Assembly: GCA_905182995.1 (NCBI GenBank)
Contig: CAJJDP010000079.1
Span: 199,893 to 263,892, forward strand
Length of the DNA stretch: 64,000 nucleotides
Direction of reading: 5' to 3'
From: Paramecium octaurelia
Lineage: Eukaryota; Ciliophora; Oligohymenophorea; Peniculida; Parameciidae
Shown here one piece after another: positions 26,741 to 39,708 of the stretch (its first letter is position 1; every line of letters starts with the position of its first letter). The translations under genes and the position numbers were made by a program. The notes beneath the pieces were generated by a model that saw nothing but the letters and a program-made list of their open reading frames with translations, was not told where the DNA came from and made no database searches.

Positions 26741-27015
26741 AGTGCTTTTGGAAATAAGTAAGCCAACACTTTCGAGTATGTCAGAGCTTCTGAATAAAAG
26801 GATTGTTAGTAAAGATGGCCTATAACCAAAAATGTTGACATTTATGCTCTAGGATAGCTAATGTATTACAAATTATTTAAAGTGCGTTATGATTAAAATC
26901 CTAATTGGGAGAAGAAGTATAAATTCATATATATTAGACCGAAATAGGGTCTCTACAGTAATAAATTATAATAGTTAATCAGACTTCTATTATTCCCACC
27001 CAAAGGAGGGGTTGA
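26741..27015 (+). pseudogene. Relic of a protein kinase C-lobe
   Basis: A short frame reads ANTFEYVRASEQKD followed by DIYALGQLMYYKLF, which matches the kinase activation-segment end and alpha-F helix (GTxEYVAPEQ ... DIYALGxLLYxLLF). The APE is degraded and nothing upstream restores HRD or DFG. The frame stops at a TGA near 27012-27018. The rest of 26481-27757 holds only scattered ORF scraps. It may be a fragment of a relative of the kinase just downstream. Confidence 0.45.
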
Positions 27016-27757
27016 ATGCTGAATAAATTGAAGAATATATTCACACATATTTAATAAACTAGATGTACAAAAAAGTTAAATATGTAGTCATATGTCTTCT
27101 CAAATTCATATTAGAATTTATCAACAAATGAAAAATTGAATAGAGAAATACTTACTTAGATCTTCAATTTTTTACTAATTTGTTATACAGCTATTCTGTT
27201 ATTTTAATAGAAAAGGTCAAATTTCATAAATTCAACTTAAAGTATTTTGAAGGCAATTTTGCAATGGTTCCCTTTTTCAATCATATTAACTTAAGGGATA
27301 AATTAAAATTAAGATACCAATATTAAATAATTTAATTACATTGTGAAATAGTTGAATAATTTTATAACTAGTTTCTAATTCTAAAAATAATCTATATTTA
27401 ATTTGTAATTAGGATTTGCAATTACAATGGCAGATGAATAATACATCATTTTAAGTACCTGCACTCACATTTATTATGCCTTAATTAAAGTACAAATTAC
27501 ATTACTGGCAAGCCTCAATAAAAGAAGGAAACCAAATAAATATTCATACAATTTGAAGATGATTACCAACACAATTTTTATTATACTTTCTAATTTTTTC
27601 AATCTTGTAATAAATCCCTCAATTTTATTAAATCATACCTGATCCTTCAAGAAGTGGAATTGACACTTTGAAAAAGGTACCAATTTTTTAAAAAATTAAA
27701 GGGGAATTCAATATTTATGATTATCTTAGTTATTCTATTTCAATTGATGGAATAAAA

Positions 27758-30173
27758 ATGTCGTAAAGTTACGGAGAAATAATGAGTACCTACGTTATGG
27801 AATACGATGATGAAGTAGTAGAATTAGATCCAAGAAATGAGAAGTTTGCAACATAATACCCAATAAGACCAGTGTTGTCTTTTTAATCATAAAGTGAAAG
27901 AATTCAAAAATTTAGTTTTGATGTGGACACTAGTGTAAATGGTTCCTATAATAATTCTAATATAATTTCTTAACAATAACAATAACAATAACAATAAAAA
28001 TAACAATAACAATAACAATAACAATAACAATAACAATAACAATAACAATAACAATAACAATAACAATAACAATAACAATAACAATAACAATAACAATAAC
28101 AATAACAATAACAATAACAATAACAATAACAATAACAATAACAATAACAATAACAATAACAATAACAATAACAATAACAATAACAATAACAATAACAATA
28201 ACAATAACAATAACAATAACAATAACAATAACAATAACAATAACAATAACAATAACAATAACAATAACAATAACAATAACAATAACAATAACAATAACAA
28301 TAACAATAACAATAACAATAACAATAACAATAACAATAACAATAACAATAACAATAACAATAACAATAACAATAACAATAACAATAACAATAACAATAAC
28401 AATAACAATAACAATAACAATAACAATAACAATAACAATAACAATAACAATAACAATAACAATAACAATAACAATAACAATAACAATAACAATAACAATA
28501 ACAATAACAATAACAATAACAATAACAATAACAATAACAATAACAATAACAATAACAATAACAATAACAATAACAATAACAATAACAATAACAATAACAA
28601 TAACAATAACAATAACAATAACAATAACAATAACAATAACAATAACAATAACAATAACAATAACAATAACAATAACAATAACAATAACAATAACAATAAC
28701 AATAACAATAACAATAACAATAACAATAACAATAACAATAACAATAACAATAACAATAACAATAACAATAATAATAATAATTATTATTATTATTATTATA
28801 ATAAGCTTAAGAGGAGTTATAATTATAATACAATAACAAGAAAATCAACCCTAAGCATGAATGCAGAGTAGAAAAAGAAAGAAACCAAATCGTAATAACA
28901 AGGGTCCTATTTATATCAAGATTTAGATTTCTCGGAAAGAAGAAGGACCACCAAAATGATGATGAGACAGAATAATTTTCAAATAAACCCAATGAATATT
29001 TGTAAATTAACATAAGAGCACCATTGGTAAACTAGAATGTAAAATTAAAAAAGGAATTTTTAAATGATGAAGAATTTTTGAATTTGGGATAAATAAACAA
29101 TGGAACAAATAAATAAAATGGTAATTCTTAAAATTAAAGAATTTAATCATCAAATTCTTAGCCAATAAATCATAATTACTTTGGCCAATTTAATTAGTTG
29201 AATGAGAAAAGTAAAAATAATAATATTTAATAATAAAAATTGGACATTATTTAATAATTATAGTAATTATAATAATAAAATAATTTTTAAGTAGTAGATT
29301 ATTTTTAAAATTAGGGGAAAAGTAAATAAATTATCATCTTATTTTAGACGTTTAAGAATGGATGATTCCTCATGATCAACTAAATTTAGAAAGATTAATT
29401 GGAACAGGAAGTAGTTGTGAAGTGTATAAGGGATATTGGAGAGGAGGTGAAGTGGCAATAAAGAAAATGAAAATAAAATCATTGAATGAAAACCATTTAA
29501 AGGAATTTAGTAGAGAAATATCTGCTTTTGTAATAAGTGAGAAACATAATAATTTGGTCCAATTGATGGGTATATCTTAGAAGAATGATGAACTCTATAT
29601 TGTAACAGAATTTTGTGCAAGGAACATTGTTTGATTTATTATATAGAAAAAAACATCTAGATATTAGTTGGTAACATAGAGTACAAATAGCATGGTAAAT
29701 TGCAGAAGGAATGTTACATCTTCATAAATTGAAATCAAGGGTGAATATAAAAATATCTGACTTTGGTCTTACAAGAGTTTAAGCTGATAATGGTAAGATA
29801 ATGACAGGGACATTAGGAACTTTTGTATAATATATTATAAAAGTTATAGCATTGGATGGCTCCTGAAGTATTTTAGAATTTCCCTTATACTATAAAAGCA
29901 GATGTGTATTCATATGCAGTATAATAGTTATTCTAATTTTAGATAGTTTTATGGGAAATATGTTGCAGAGAAACACCTTATAAACAGTTATCTACAAATC
30001 TTCCTGCAATTATGAAATTAGTAACTGTTGATCATGGAAGACCAGATCTAAACTTAATTTAGTTAGGATGTCCTTCGTTTTTAAAAGATTTGAAGATCAA
30101 ATGTTGGGATAAAGATCCGAATAAAAGACCATCATTTAAAGAAATAACTTAATACTTGCGTGCATAATTATGA
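27758..30173 (+). pseudogene. Giant-polyQ TKL kinase gene with a broken kinase domain
   Basis: The N-terminus (MSQSYGEIMSTYVMEYDD) leads into a ~270-residue glutamine tract at 27971-28780, then an Asn/Gln-rich linker. An intron at 29322-29347 joins this frame to a tyrosine-kinase-like domain: IGTGSSCEVYKGYWRGGEVAIKK, FCAGGTLFDLLYRKK, ISDFGLTRV, then [29 protein letters not shown] after introns 29825-29849 and 29919-29942, and RPSF near the end. Two lesions occur: one extra base at about 29618-29622, and loss of the HRDLKxxN catalytic loop between LHKLKS and VNIKISDFG (~29731-29745). Spliced length is one base off a multiple of three. It is a pseudogene or a catalytically dead gene with one sequencing error. 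Confidence 0.65.
27971..28804. repeat. CAATAA hexanucleotide microsatellite with TAA/TTA palindromic end
   Basis: CAATAA repeats run from 27971, with one AAA interruption near 27996-28000, then about 128 uninterrupted copies from 28001 to ~28771. A short TAA run and a TTA run follow (28771-28798), forming an inverted repeat. In this code CAA and TAA are both Gln, so the tract is polyQ on the plus strand. The long minus-strand polyleucine frame is its shadow. Assembled length may not equal true length. Confidence 0.95.
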
Positions 30174-30715
30174 TTTAGTTAATTAGTATGAATTATTAAT
30201 CTTTAAAACTCATTATATTACACAACAGCAACTGTCATCCTCATCGAAAGGGGTATTATAAATTTTCCAATTTTCAACTACATAAATTTAATTTAGATCA
30301 TCTTTAAACTGAAGTTACTTCTTCTCTTTCTATTGTCCTTCTTATTTTTTGAGGATTGATTTGATATTAGGGTTAGTTTTACAAATGACAATTTGGTTAT
30401 CTTAAATTTGTTCTTGAGATTCCATATGAATTAAAGATTAAGGTTTTAGAGAATCAATGGCATGAACCCTAGAATTGGTCATTCGATTATTATAAATTAT
30501 TTATATATAACTAAGTGCGATAATTAATCATCGAAATTTATATTATTATTCCAAAAGGCTCTTTAATTTCATACATCTTTAGCTTCAGAATATAAAATTA
30601 AGAAAACTTATCTAATTTTATTCATGTGATATAGGATAATGATTGGTTATTAAGGTTATTCTCAAAATGGTTTAATTTTTACTAAAATAGCTTGAATAAT
30701 AATGTTAATATGTAT
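30174..30715. other. Intergenic stretch with a weak ORF
   Basis: A plus-strand frame from ~30375 to ~30715 reads protein-like (LKIKVLENQWHEPQNWSFDY) but is preceded by a TGA with no ATG and runs out antisense over the next gene. It may be a gene fragment. No RNA gene or repeat was seen. Confidence 0.2.
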
Positions 30716-31043
30716 TCACTTCTTTTTCTTTGCTATAGCACTATATGCTCTGAAAGCCTTTTTAGGAATACCTGTGGGAGGCCTAGAGAAATCATAATAT
30801 TTAATATGCGAATTCAATTTCATGCCTTCTTCTCCTTTTTTTGAATCCTCAATTTTGTAATCTTCCTAGTAATGTAATAATTACTGAGAATTTCATTTAG
30901 CTTATCTGCATCAATATACTTTGATAGTGATTCTAGAGGATCGATGTTTCAACAACAATCTTTCTAGGGTTGAATTAGAACTCTATTCCTTTAAATTCTT
31001 GATTACGATCTAAAATAACATAAGAAGTTAATTATTATTGCAT
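30716..31043 (-). pseudogene. Frameshifted small gene of unknown function
   Basis: The minus strand gives MQQQLTSYVILDRNQEFKGI, then after a shift DPLESLSKYIDADKLNEIL, then after another shift a lysine-rich end containing YYDFSRPPTGIPKKAFRAYS before TGA 30718-30716. The second gap spans a GTA...TAG segment of 19 nt, which would be one of the shortest introns and leaves the frame wrong by one. Two single-base changes would make one ~105-residue protein. Its ATG is 11 bp from the start of the opposed LRR gene. Confidence 0.35.
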
Positions 31044-31054
31044 TAATTAAAATA

Positions 31055-32361
31055 ATGGATTGGGCAATTTTTAGACCTAAAATTGCAACTGATTATAAAA
31101 GATAATGCTCTGAATTTTCGAAACCTGTGAATGAAGCAATAGTGAGAACATATTAAACCAAAGCCAACGATATTAATTTAATTTTTAGAGGAAATTACAA
31201 GCTCAATTTCAATTAGCGGATGTTAGATTAAGATTTAATTTTATTACTTTCTTGTCTGTAAAATTACAAGGAAAATATTTAACACATTGATCTATCATTT
31301 AATGAAATCACTAATGTAGGAGTTCAAGAATTATCAAAATTTTTATAAGGTACTAAATCTCTATAAATTTTATAAGGATGTAATTCATTGGAAAGCCTCA
31401 ATTTATAGAGTAATAAAATTGGTGTTGAAGGAGGAGAATTGATAGCAGAGGGAATTAAGGATATACAAACCTTGACTCATCTTAATTTGAACTTTAACAA
31501 TTTATAAACCAAAGGGGCAATGTCAATTGTTGAGATGTTATTTAATAATAAAACAATTTTAGAGTTAAATTTAGCAAACAATGGAATTGATCATGATGGT
31601 GTGATAGTAAAGAATTTATTTAGATTTATTAGGCAATTACATCAATTTTGAATTGGAAGAATAATACATTATAAATATTAAATTTGGATAACCCAGTTTA
31701 TCATTCAATTGGATAGGAGACAGCAATTCATTTTGGAAAAATGTTTCATTCTAATAGGGGATTGGAAAAAATCTCTTTGCAAAAACATAACTTTACATGT
31801 GATGCCATATACATAATCACAGAGCATTTATTAGAAAATAATAAGTTAAGAGTTTTGGACTTAACAGCAAATAGAATTTCATTTAAGGGATGTGAAGCTA
31901 TTGCTAAATATTTGTGTGGTGAATATTGTGTGTTAGAGAGTCTAATATTAACATCAAATAGAACAGGACATTATGGAGCAAAAGCAATTGCATAGGCTCT
32001 AAGCAAGAATGTAATTGATTAGATTAAATTTAGCGAACATTGATACATTTAGATATGGTAAGGAATGATATTGATGATAATGGGCTAAAGATGATTGCAG
32101 AATCATTGGAAACTAATGATATGCTTGTTTCCCTTAAGCTTTATTAAAATCATTTTAGTTAGATGGCTTTATAAGCATTTCACAAATACAGAATGAAAAA
32201 TAATAAAAAACAAGGTAGTTCATTATTTATTAAAGATAATTGCAGCTGAAAGATTCTGGGACTTTCATACTTATATTGTGGACAATCATATCGAAATGGC
32301 CTATGTCGAACAAAACATCCCTTATGATATTTAAGTATCAAGTCAATATTTTATTAATTGA
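31055..32361 (+). CDS. Leucine-rich-repeat protein (ribonuclease-inhibitor type)
   Basis: A 399-residue protein with introns at 31350-31376, 31607-31632, 32011-32033 and 32215-32245. It carries at least six ~28-residue LRRs of the RI/NLR class, for example HIDLSFNEITNVGVQELSK, LNLQSNKIGVEGGELIAEG, LELNLANNGIDHDG and LDLTANRISFKGCEAIAKYL. There is no NACHT, kinase or membrane segment. Such all-LRR proteins are abundant in ciliates, often in axonemal or basal-body fractions, but no specific role can be given. Confidence 0.85.
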
Positions 32362-32401
32362 ATTAATTTTTACAGACATACAGAATAATAATATATTTCA
32401 A

Positions 32402-35400
32402 ATGTTATAAGAAATTGAATTGACTCTTGATCAGATTTTAAATCAGATTGATAAACATGACGACGAGCTTGATTTTTCAGAAGAGGGAGGACTAGTTCGT
32501 ATAGTGGCATTTGATTAACTAAAACTGGATTTGAGAAAGAAAATTATCGTAATCAACTTATCCAAAAATCGATTGAAAATGATCGAGGAAGTGAATTAAT
32601 TTTATAATTTGAGAACATTAGATGCAAGCAACAATATTATAGAAGATGTCAAATTAAAAACACAAAGTTTGCAAATGCTAAATTTATAGCATAATAGATT
32701 AAAACGATTTCCTGATTGCGGTCCCCTATCTTAACTTAAATATATTGATATTTCTCATAACTCTATTACAACAATCCAAAATAATGATATCAAATAATTC
32801 TCAAAAAACTTAGAAGTACTATTAATCAATGATAATTTAATTAAATTTGCTCATGGATATGATATTAAGAACATTCTTGAGGAATTAAAGCAATTGAAAA
32901 TATAGACTCTGAACATTTTGAGAAATCCATTCCTAAAAAAATAACCTCTTATTGAAACTGCATTTGCTGTTACATTATCTGGAATATTGAAAACTTTGAA
33001 TACCAAATCTATAGATTTATTTGTACCTGATGCCAATTTCAATATTGAAGAAGTATTAGGAGATGTAGAGTTTGTTGATAGTGAACCTGATGATGAAGAT
33101 TAGGAATATGCCAAACAGTTATGTGAGAAGATAACTAAATGTATAAATGATCCTTAAGCAATTGTCCCTTGTTTAAGAAGGATAGACGATTTGGTAAATA
33201 GAATTATTGTTTAACCAAATAAAGCTGATTTGTGTTTTCTTGATAAGGATCCAAAGAAGTAGCAATAAATTGCAGAGTACATAGACAGTTTCTTGTAAAA
33301 TTGCTTTCTTTTCGCTTAAAATCAATAGAGTTATGTAGAGTAAATTCTTAAGGCTTTGGCTTAATTAGCAATTGTGAGATGTTTAGAGATTGGTAGGAGA
33401 TGCTTTTAAATGGTGGTGGAAATAGTCAGAAGTGGAACTGGTATGGCATTAATAGCTAGAAATATTATTTAGAAATATAGCATTCCTTTATTGTAGTAAT
33501 AAAAGGAGTTAGAATATGTTCCTACATTTGTCATGGAAGGTATTTTGAGAACAGTAGAAGAAAGAGATGACGAAGAAATGGTTCCAATAAAGTTGGCTCA
33601 ATTTAATTTTGTAGATTGGCTGGATTAGATTATGGCCAATTATATGAAGGATATGGATAACTTAAGAGAAGAATAACAATAGAGAGATGTTCTATTTCTA
33701 AACTTCATGGCTTAATTAGCAGAATTCCAAAAATTTGCAAATGAGTATCATTATAGAGGAATTATATCTAAGAGTTTAGTATTATTCAAATTGTTATTGA
33801 AATCTGAATTGGATGAATAATACATAGGGATCTTGTATTTGATCAATAATTCAATGAAAAGGAGTCCAATATGCACTAAGGAAGTATTGGAGTCAAGATA
33901 GACAGCATGTAATTTTATTAAGGATGTGGAAGATGAACTAAGGAAATATCTGTTCATGTTTAAAAAGTTCAGAAATTCCCTTTTGAATCCTGAGACCAAA
34001 GAGAACAAGGATACGATTTTATTGAGATATGAAAAAGTGGGGATTCTCATATAAGTATATGGAACAATATGGAAATCTGATAACATTGTATAATAATAAA
34101 TAAAGGAGAGTTTTTTGGTGAATGAATTGCTATAGATGGCAACAATCCCAGCTATACATCCTTATTTAATAAACGCAGTAGCCATATATATTAGAAAACT
34201 ATTGAAGAACAAAGTGATTAAAATATAATAGCCTGGAGTGGATAACAATGAGATTGTCAAATACATATGCTTAAAAACTCATAATTGTGAACTGCTGTTG
34301 CATTATTTAGGAGGAGACTATTATGTATTGATGATGAAACAATTAGATCCAACTATCTAGAAATTAACTAAAAATTTAAGTTCTTTACTTAATGTAAAAA
34401 TACATGAGGTATTTAGAAGCATCATCAAACTACTGAAATTTTTCTCCAAGAATGCCATTGGGTATGATAGCCCAATTTCTGATATTTGTATGGAAGTAAG
34501 TAAGAATTTAGATAACAATGGGAGAGATGAAGCTTTATTCATTGTTTTAGCCACTCCTAGCGATATGGTCAGATTGGCTGTTGTTTAATGTCTATTAACA
34601 ATTAAGGTTTCATAATTAGATTCTAAAGAAATTGGTAAATTGGTGACGCTCTTAGGTTCCTATAGGAATTTGGGTGCTGGTAAAACTGAAAGTGTAGTTG
34701 CTAATATTATGATGATTTTGACAAAGATTGTTGTTGGAGAGAAATCATCATCCAGAGAAGATTTCGTTACAGTGTTCAGTTAAAATGCAACATTATATGC
34801 CCTTGATATTTTAGAGAGAAATTAAGAACGTGATCTATTGGAATTGGGTGAAGACAATTCAGAATATTAAGAGAAGGTAGAATTATCTTTTGGAACTAAC
34901 AATTTTTTGAAGTCATTACATTGTGAGCCATTATTAAGAGAGAATCTGAAAGGACTCTATTAGGCTTAATGTATGAAGACCTCGCTTCTAAATGAAGATA
35001 GTTTACTTACATCTGAAACCTTAGACATTGATATTGAGAGATCCTTTATTGGTAAATAAAACACATACCTAATATCAGTGTTATTTAATAGGGATGCATT
35101 ATTGCCTTACAAGAAGGTATCTGATAGAATTTTGATTAGAATAGCTGAGAATTTAGAAATGAGACCTGAAGATGATGTAGAAGATTTGAGTAAGGTCAAA
35201 AATCCAGGTTTATATGATTTCAAGGAAATTCAAAAGATTTGGAAGAAAATAGCTTTGGATAGAAGAGCTAAATAAACTGAAATATGGGATGCTATGAGAA
35301 CTAGTGCAGATCCATTTCTAGTTGTTGAAAACCAAGAGGATTCTGCTTATCACATAAGTTAGCATCAATTGTTCTACGATTAAGAAGGAGCAATTAACTT

Positions 35401-38400
35401 GTTGGGTTTCTTAGTTGGTCGAAATCAATCAGCTAAATCTTTGTCTTTGAAAGAATACTTTCTTGAAACCTTTGGAAATTAATTGATATTTGAACGAATG
35501 CTCAATTCAATCAATTTCTATATTCGTGAACAAGTCCATGAATACTGTGATAATTTAAATAAACAGGAAGAAGTTAAAAAATTATCAACTACAAGAATGA
35601 ATGAGAAATTAACAACCATATTTCAAGGATTGCCAATGCCTACTGATCCATTGAGAGGATTCATTAAATAGAAACCCTATTTTAATCCAAATAAGATTAT
35701 TCATTTCCCAATGTTCACAAAGAAAGCATTAAGTATAACTTAGGAACACATCACTTATACTGGTATTAAATTCGAAGAAAGAACCATTACTGTATGCGCT
35801 TATTTAAGAATAGTCTATGCCTTGTTAGGTTATTGTCCTTAGGATCAAAATAAACCAAATGTTCAAAGATAACAAATGGCTGAATAATTGGGATAGAGAG
35901 CTGAATATATCAGAGAATTAACTTTAATTTGTTAATGGGCTGATTGGCATAATGGGAATATAGGAGCCAAATATCTTAAAATAATGAATGTAATTTTAGA
36001 ATATTCTTTTTGTGCTAAAGAAAAGTCGTTTATAATATCCTTCTTTGTTATTGCTAAAGCAATTAGAGATATGCTAGATATAATCTCTGTTAAACTACAA
36101 AATGAGGATAAGTTCCCATTGACTTATGATGATTTGGTTTTGATTAAAGAAACATGTGAATGCATGAGCAAAATTGCTTCTAATCTAACTAAAATATCCT
36201 ATGAAGATAAAATTATGGAAACCTATGAAAAAGATTATTCTGAGGATTTCTAAAAATTAAGAACAGAAGAAAGAAATTAAATAGCTACACTTATCAATAG
36301 ATAAATCGATGAATATATCCTACTTAATTTACTTCCATTATAAGGTTTTACAATATTCTTAGAAATTATTGTATGGGATATGCAATCAGAAAAAAGTCTC
36401 CTTTCTGCAGTAAGCTTAGATGAAAGGTTCTTTAAAATTAAATCATAGACAAGATCCTCATTGATTAAATTAGTAGGTCTGTATATTGTAAAATGTAAAA
36501 GTTTAAAATTCTAGATTCTATCTGTCTTAACGAAAATGGAAGTTTTTAACAAAAAGTTTATAAGATAATCATTTATTTAAGAAATACTGGAAGATTTATT
36601 TGCATTTGATTATCAATTAAAATTACAATCAAGCCTATTAAATAGATCAATCTTAATTAAGAATAAGGATGATGAAGAATAATAAGGAAGCTAAAGACCT
36701 GATTATTATGTTGAGCATTTCATAAAATGCTATTATCAAACACAAAAAGGGCTCAATCTGCCTTCATTAGTTGTAGTGACTTCTAAGTATTTTATACTCT
36801 GTGAGGCTGATGAGGATATTTCAAAGAAATAGAATCCTAATATTTAATTTGAAAATCCAAAGTTATTAATGGAATTTACTTCTCTTAAATTGATATTCAA
36901 AATTAATAAATCATAGGTAAATACTATATTGTTATTCTAGATTGAAGGTTGTTATAAAATGGAAGGTGATCAAAGAATCTGTGTTCTCTATTCAATAACT
37001 GATTAGCCTCCTCCTTTCAAAGATGAAGACTCTTTAGAAGTTGCTATCATATTCTTCCCTAAAATAATTTCATTTATGAAATTTTAGATAGCTTTGAATA
37101 ATATCAAGTTCTCTGATGATACAATCAGTCAAGGTGCTTTGTTATATATAAGTAATGGTATTTAACCNGAAGAAAGAACCATTACTGTATGCGCTTATTT
37201 AAGAATAGTCTATGCCTTGTTAGGTTATTGTCCTTAGGATCAAAATAAACCAAATGTTCAAAGATAACAAATGGCTGAATAATTGGGATAGAGAGCTGAA
37301 TATATCAGAGAATTAACTTTAATTTGTTAATGGGCTGATTGGCATAATGGGAATATAGGAGCCAAATATCTTAAAATAATGAATGTAATTTTAGAATATT
37401 CTTTTTGTGCTAAAGAAAAGTCGTTTATAATATCCTTCTTTGTTATTGCTAAAGCAATTAGAGATATGCTAGATATAATCTCTGTTAAACTACAAAATGA
37501 GGATAAGTTCCCATTGACTTATGATGATTTGGTTTTGATTAAAGAAACATGTGAATGCATGAGCAAAATTGCTTCTAATCTAACTAAAATATCCTATGAA
37601 GATAAAATTATGGAAACCTATGAAAAAGATTATTCTGAGGATTTCTAAAAATTAAGAACAGAAGAAAGAAATTAAATAGCTACACTTATCAATAGATAAA
37701 TCGATGAATATATCCTACTTAATTTACTTCCATTATAAGGTTTTACAATATTCTTAGAAATTATTGTATGGGATATGCAATCAGAAAAAAGTCTCCTTTC
37801 TGCAGTAAGCTTAGATGAAAGGTTCTTTAAAATTAAATCATAGACAAGATCCTCATTGATTAAATTAGTAGGTCTGTATATTGTAAAATGTAAAAGTTTA
37901 AAATTCTAGATTCTATCTGTCTTAACGAAAATGGAAGTTTTTAACAAAAAGTTTATAAGATAATCATTTATTTAAGAAATACTGGAAGATTTATTTGCAT
38001 TTGATTATCAATTAAAATTACAATCAAGCCTATTAAATAGATCAATCTTAATTAAGAATAAGGATGATGAAGAATAATAAGGAAGCTAAAGACCTGATTA
38101 TTATGTTGAGCATTTCATAAAATGCTATTATCAAACACAAAAAGGGCTCAATCTGCCTTCATTAGTTGTAGTGACTTCTAAGTATTTTATACTCTGTGAG
38201 GCTGATGAGGATATTTCAAAGAAATAGAATCCTAATATTTAATTTGAAAATCCAAAGTTATTAATGGAATTTACTTCTCTTAAATTGATATTCAAAATTA
38301 ATAAATCATAGGTAAATACTATATTGTTATTCTAGATTGAAGGTTGTTATAAAATGGAAGGTGATCAAAGAATCTGTGTTCTCTATTCAATAACTGATTA

Positions 38401-39033
38401 GCCTCCTCCTTTCAAAGATGAAGACTCTTTAGAAGTTGCTATCATATTCTTCCCTAAAATAATTTCATTTATGAAATTTTAGATAGCTTTGAATAATATC
38501 AAGTTCTCTGATGATACAATCAGTCAAGGTGCTTTGTTATATATAAGTAATGGTATTTAACCAAGATGTACAATGTGGGCTGTTGTTAATCCTGAGAAAC
38601 CAATTTTTAATAAATTCAAAGAATTCCACAAAAAAAGAATGTTAGTCCATAATGATGGTACATAAATTCGAATATTCACTGAAAATCTTGAAGATTGGTA
38701 ACATTTTTAGTATTATTATTATATAGGTTTTTCCTTAAGCCAGATTTAATGCTTGAACAAACAGTAAACAAAAAATATGCAAAACTAACTTCAGAAACAC
38801 AAAAGAAGCAAGCAAGCGAGCAAAATTATTTCAAATTGAAAGCAACATATGATTTAAGTAAACTGACTTTACTTGAGATTGATCAAACTTTACATAATTA
38901 ATTGAATTTGTAATTTGGATCTTAAAGTGTTTTACGTCTACTTTTTGGATGTGATAGAGCAAGGGAAATATTTAAATTTTCACTTTTAAAATCAATCGAA
39001 GTGAAGAAGTTCCAAATTAATAATATGAAATGA
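32402..39033 (+). CDS. Large LRR-containing protein (model inflated by assembly duplication)
   Basis: The frame opens at ATG 32402 and is continuous to TGA 39031-39033 apart from an intron at 38698-38726 (29 nt). As assembled it encodes 2200 residues. Removing one copy of the 1395-bp repeat gives 1735. Residues ~50-190 are SDS22-like LRRs (VINLSKNRLKMIEEV; LRTLDASNNIIEDV; LKYIDISHNSITTI). The remainder is alpha-helical solenoid, then a possible PH-like beta region near the C-terminus (LNLPSLVVVTSKYFILCEAD; MWAVVNPEKPIFNKF). A 24-nt GTA...TAG segment at 36917-36940 may also be an intron, since it keeps the frame. No named family was recognised. Confidence 0.75.
35774..37167. repeat. Copy 1 of a perfect 1394-bp direct duplication
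   Basis: Bases 35774-37167 recur at 37169-38562 with a constant offset of 1395, split only by the N at 37168. The offset is 465 x 3, and the N falls at the third position of a CCN proline codon, so the reading frame survives. Confidence 0.9.
37169..38562. repeat. Copy 2 of the 1394-bp duplication
   Basis: Identical to 35774-37167. The sequence resumes uniquely at 38563 with the protein's true C-terminal part. The geometry matches the other N-split duplication in this window, including nearly the same length. Confidence 0.9.
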
Positions 39034-39144
39034 CTTTTTATTATTATTAATAATTAATTTAATGACGCATCATCATTTTAAGAAGAACATTGTTCTTATT
39101 CTCGAAAGAAAAGCAGAATTTAATTCCTGATCTTTCATTAATAA

Positions 39145-39708
39145 ATGAACAAATTAATTATTGTTGTACTTCTTGGATTGGCATCTGCTTAATTATAGAG
39201 TGTTTAAACACTTAATGTTACTTAATACTTGGGTAACTGGTATGAAGTAGCCAGCAGCCCTTGGGTTCATTTAACATTTGAAAAAGATGCTTATTGCACA
39301 AGAGCTACCTATGGTGTCTAATCAGATGGAAATTTGAGTGTCTTAAATATGGAAAGATATGGATCTCCTTCAGGTGAAATCAAGGAAATCACAGGATATG
39401 CTTATATTCCAAATCCAGAATAACCAGGTTAATTAAAAGTACATTTGGATGGAGCACCTTTCGAATATGCTGACTATTGGATTGTCTAATTAGGCCCAGT
39501 CGTCAATGAATAATATCAATGGGCTATCGTTAGTGAACCATCAAAATTCTTCATGTGGGTTTTAGCCAGAGATCCAGTTGAATACAATTTGTTATACAAA
39601 ACATAAGTCCAAAATACAGTTACCAATACTTTGTAATTTGATGGTCGTTTCAATTAATATGTCGCTAGACCATGGACTGGATGTGTTCCATATGGTGATT
39701 CCTAATGA
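39145..39708 (+). CDS. Secreted lipocalin
   Basis: A 187-residue intronless protein. A signal peptide (MNKLIIVVLLGLASAQ) is followed by the lipocalin first signature YLGNWYEVASSPW (G-x-W). Further strands show the Blc/apoD-like plan: ATYGVQSDGNLSVLN, GYAYIPNPEQPGQLKVHLD, YWIVQLGP, and YQWAIVSEPSKFFMWVLARDP, which equals the second signature region. Two cysteines near the ends (CTRA, TGCVPY) may form a disulfide. Lipocalins bind small hydrophobic ligands, and the signal peptide suggests a secreted or organelle-lumen protein. The start follows a short AT-rich leader after the LRR gene. Confidence 0.9.

Noticed and set aside
27887-28768. A 293-residue minus-strand polyleucine frame
   Set aside because: It is the complement of the CAATAA tract read as TTG/TTA. 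The plus strand joins to flanking protein-like sequence and a kinase domain, so the leucine frame is a shadow.
23714-38562. Transposon or IES as the cause of the duplications
   Set aside because: No terminal inverted repeats, transposase or TA-bounded excision signature. The N at each junction and perfect identity favour an assembly overlap.
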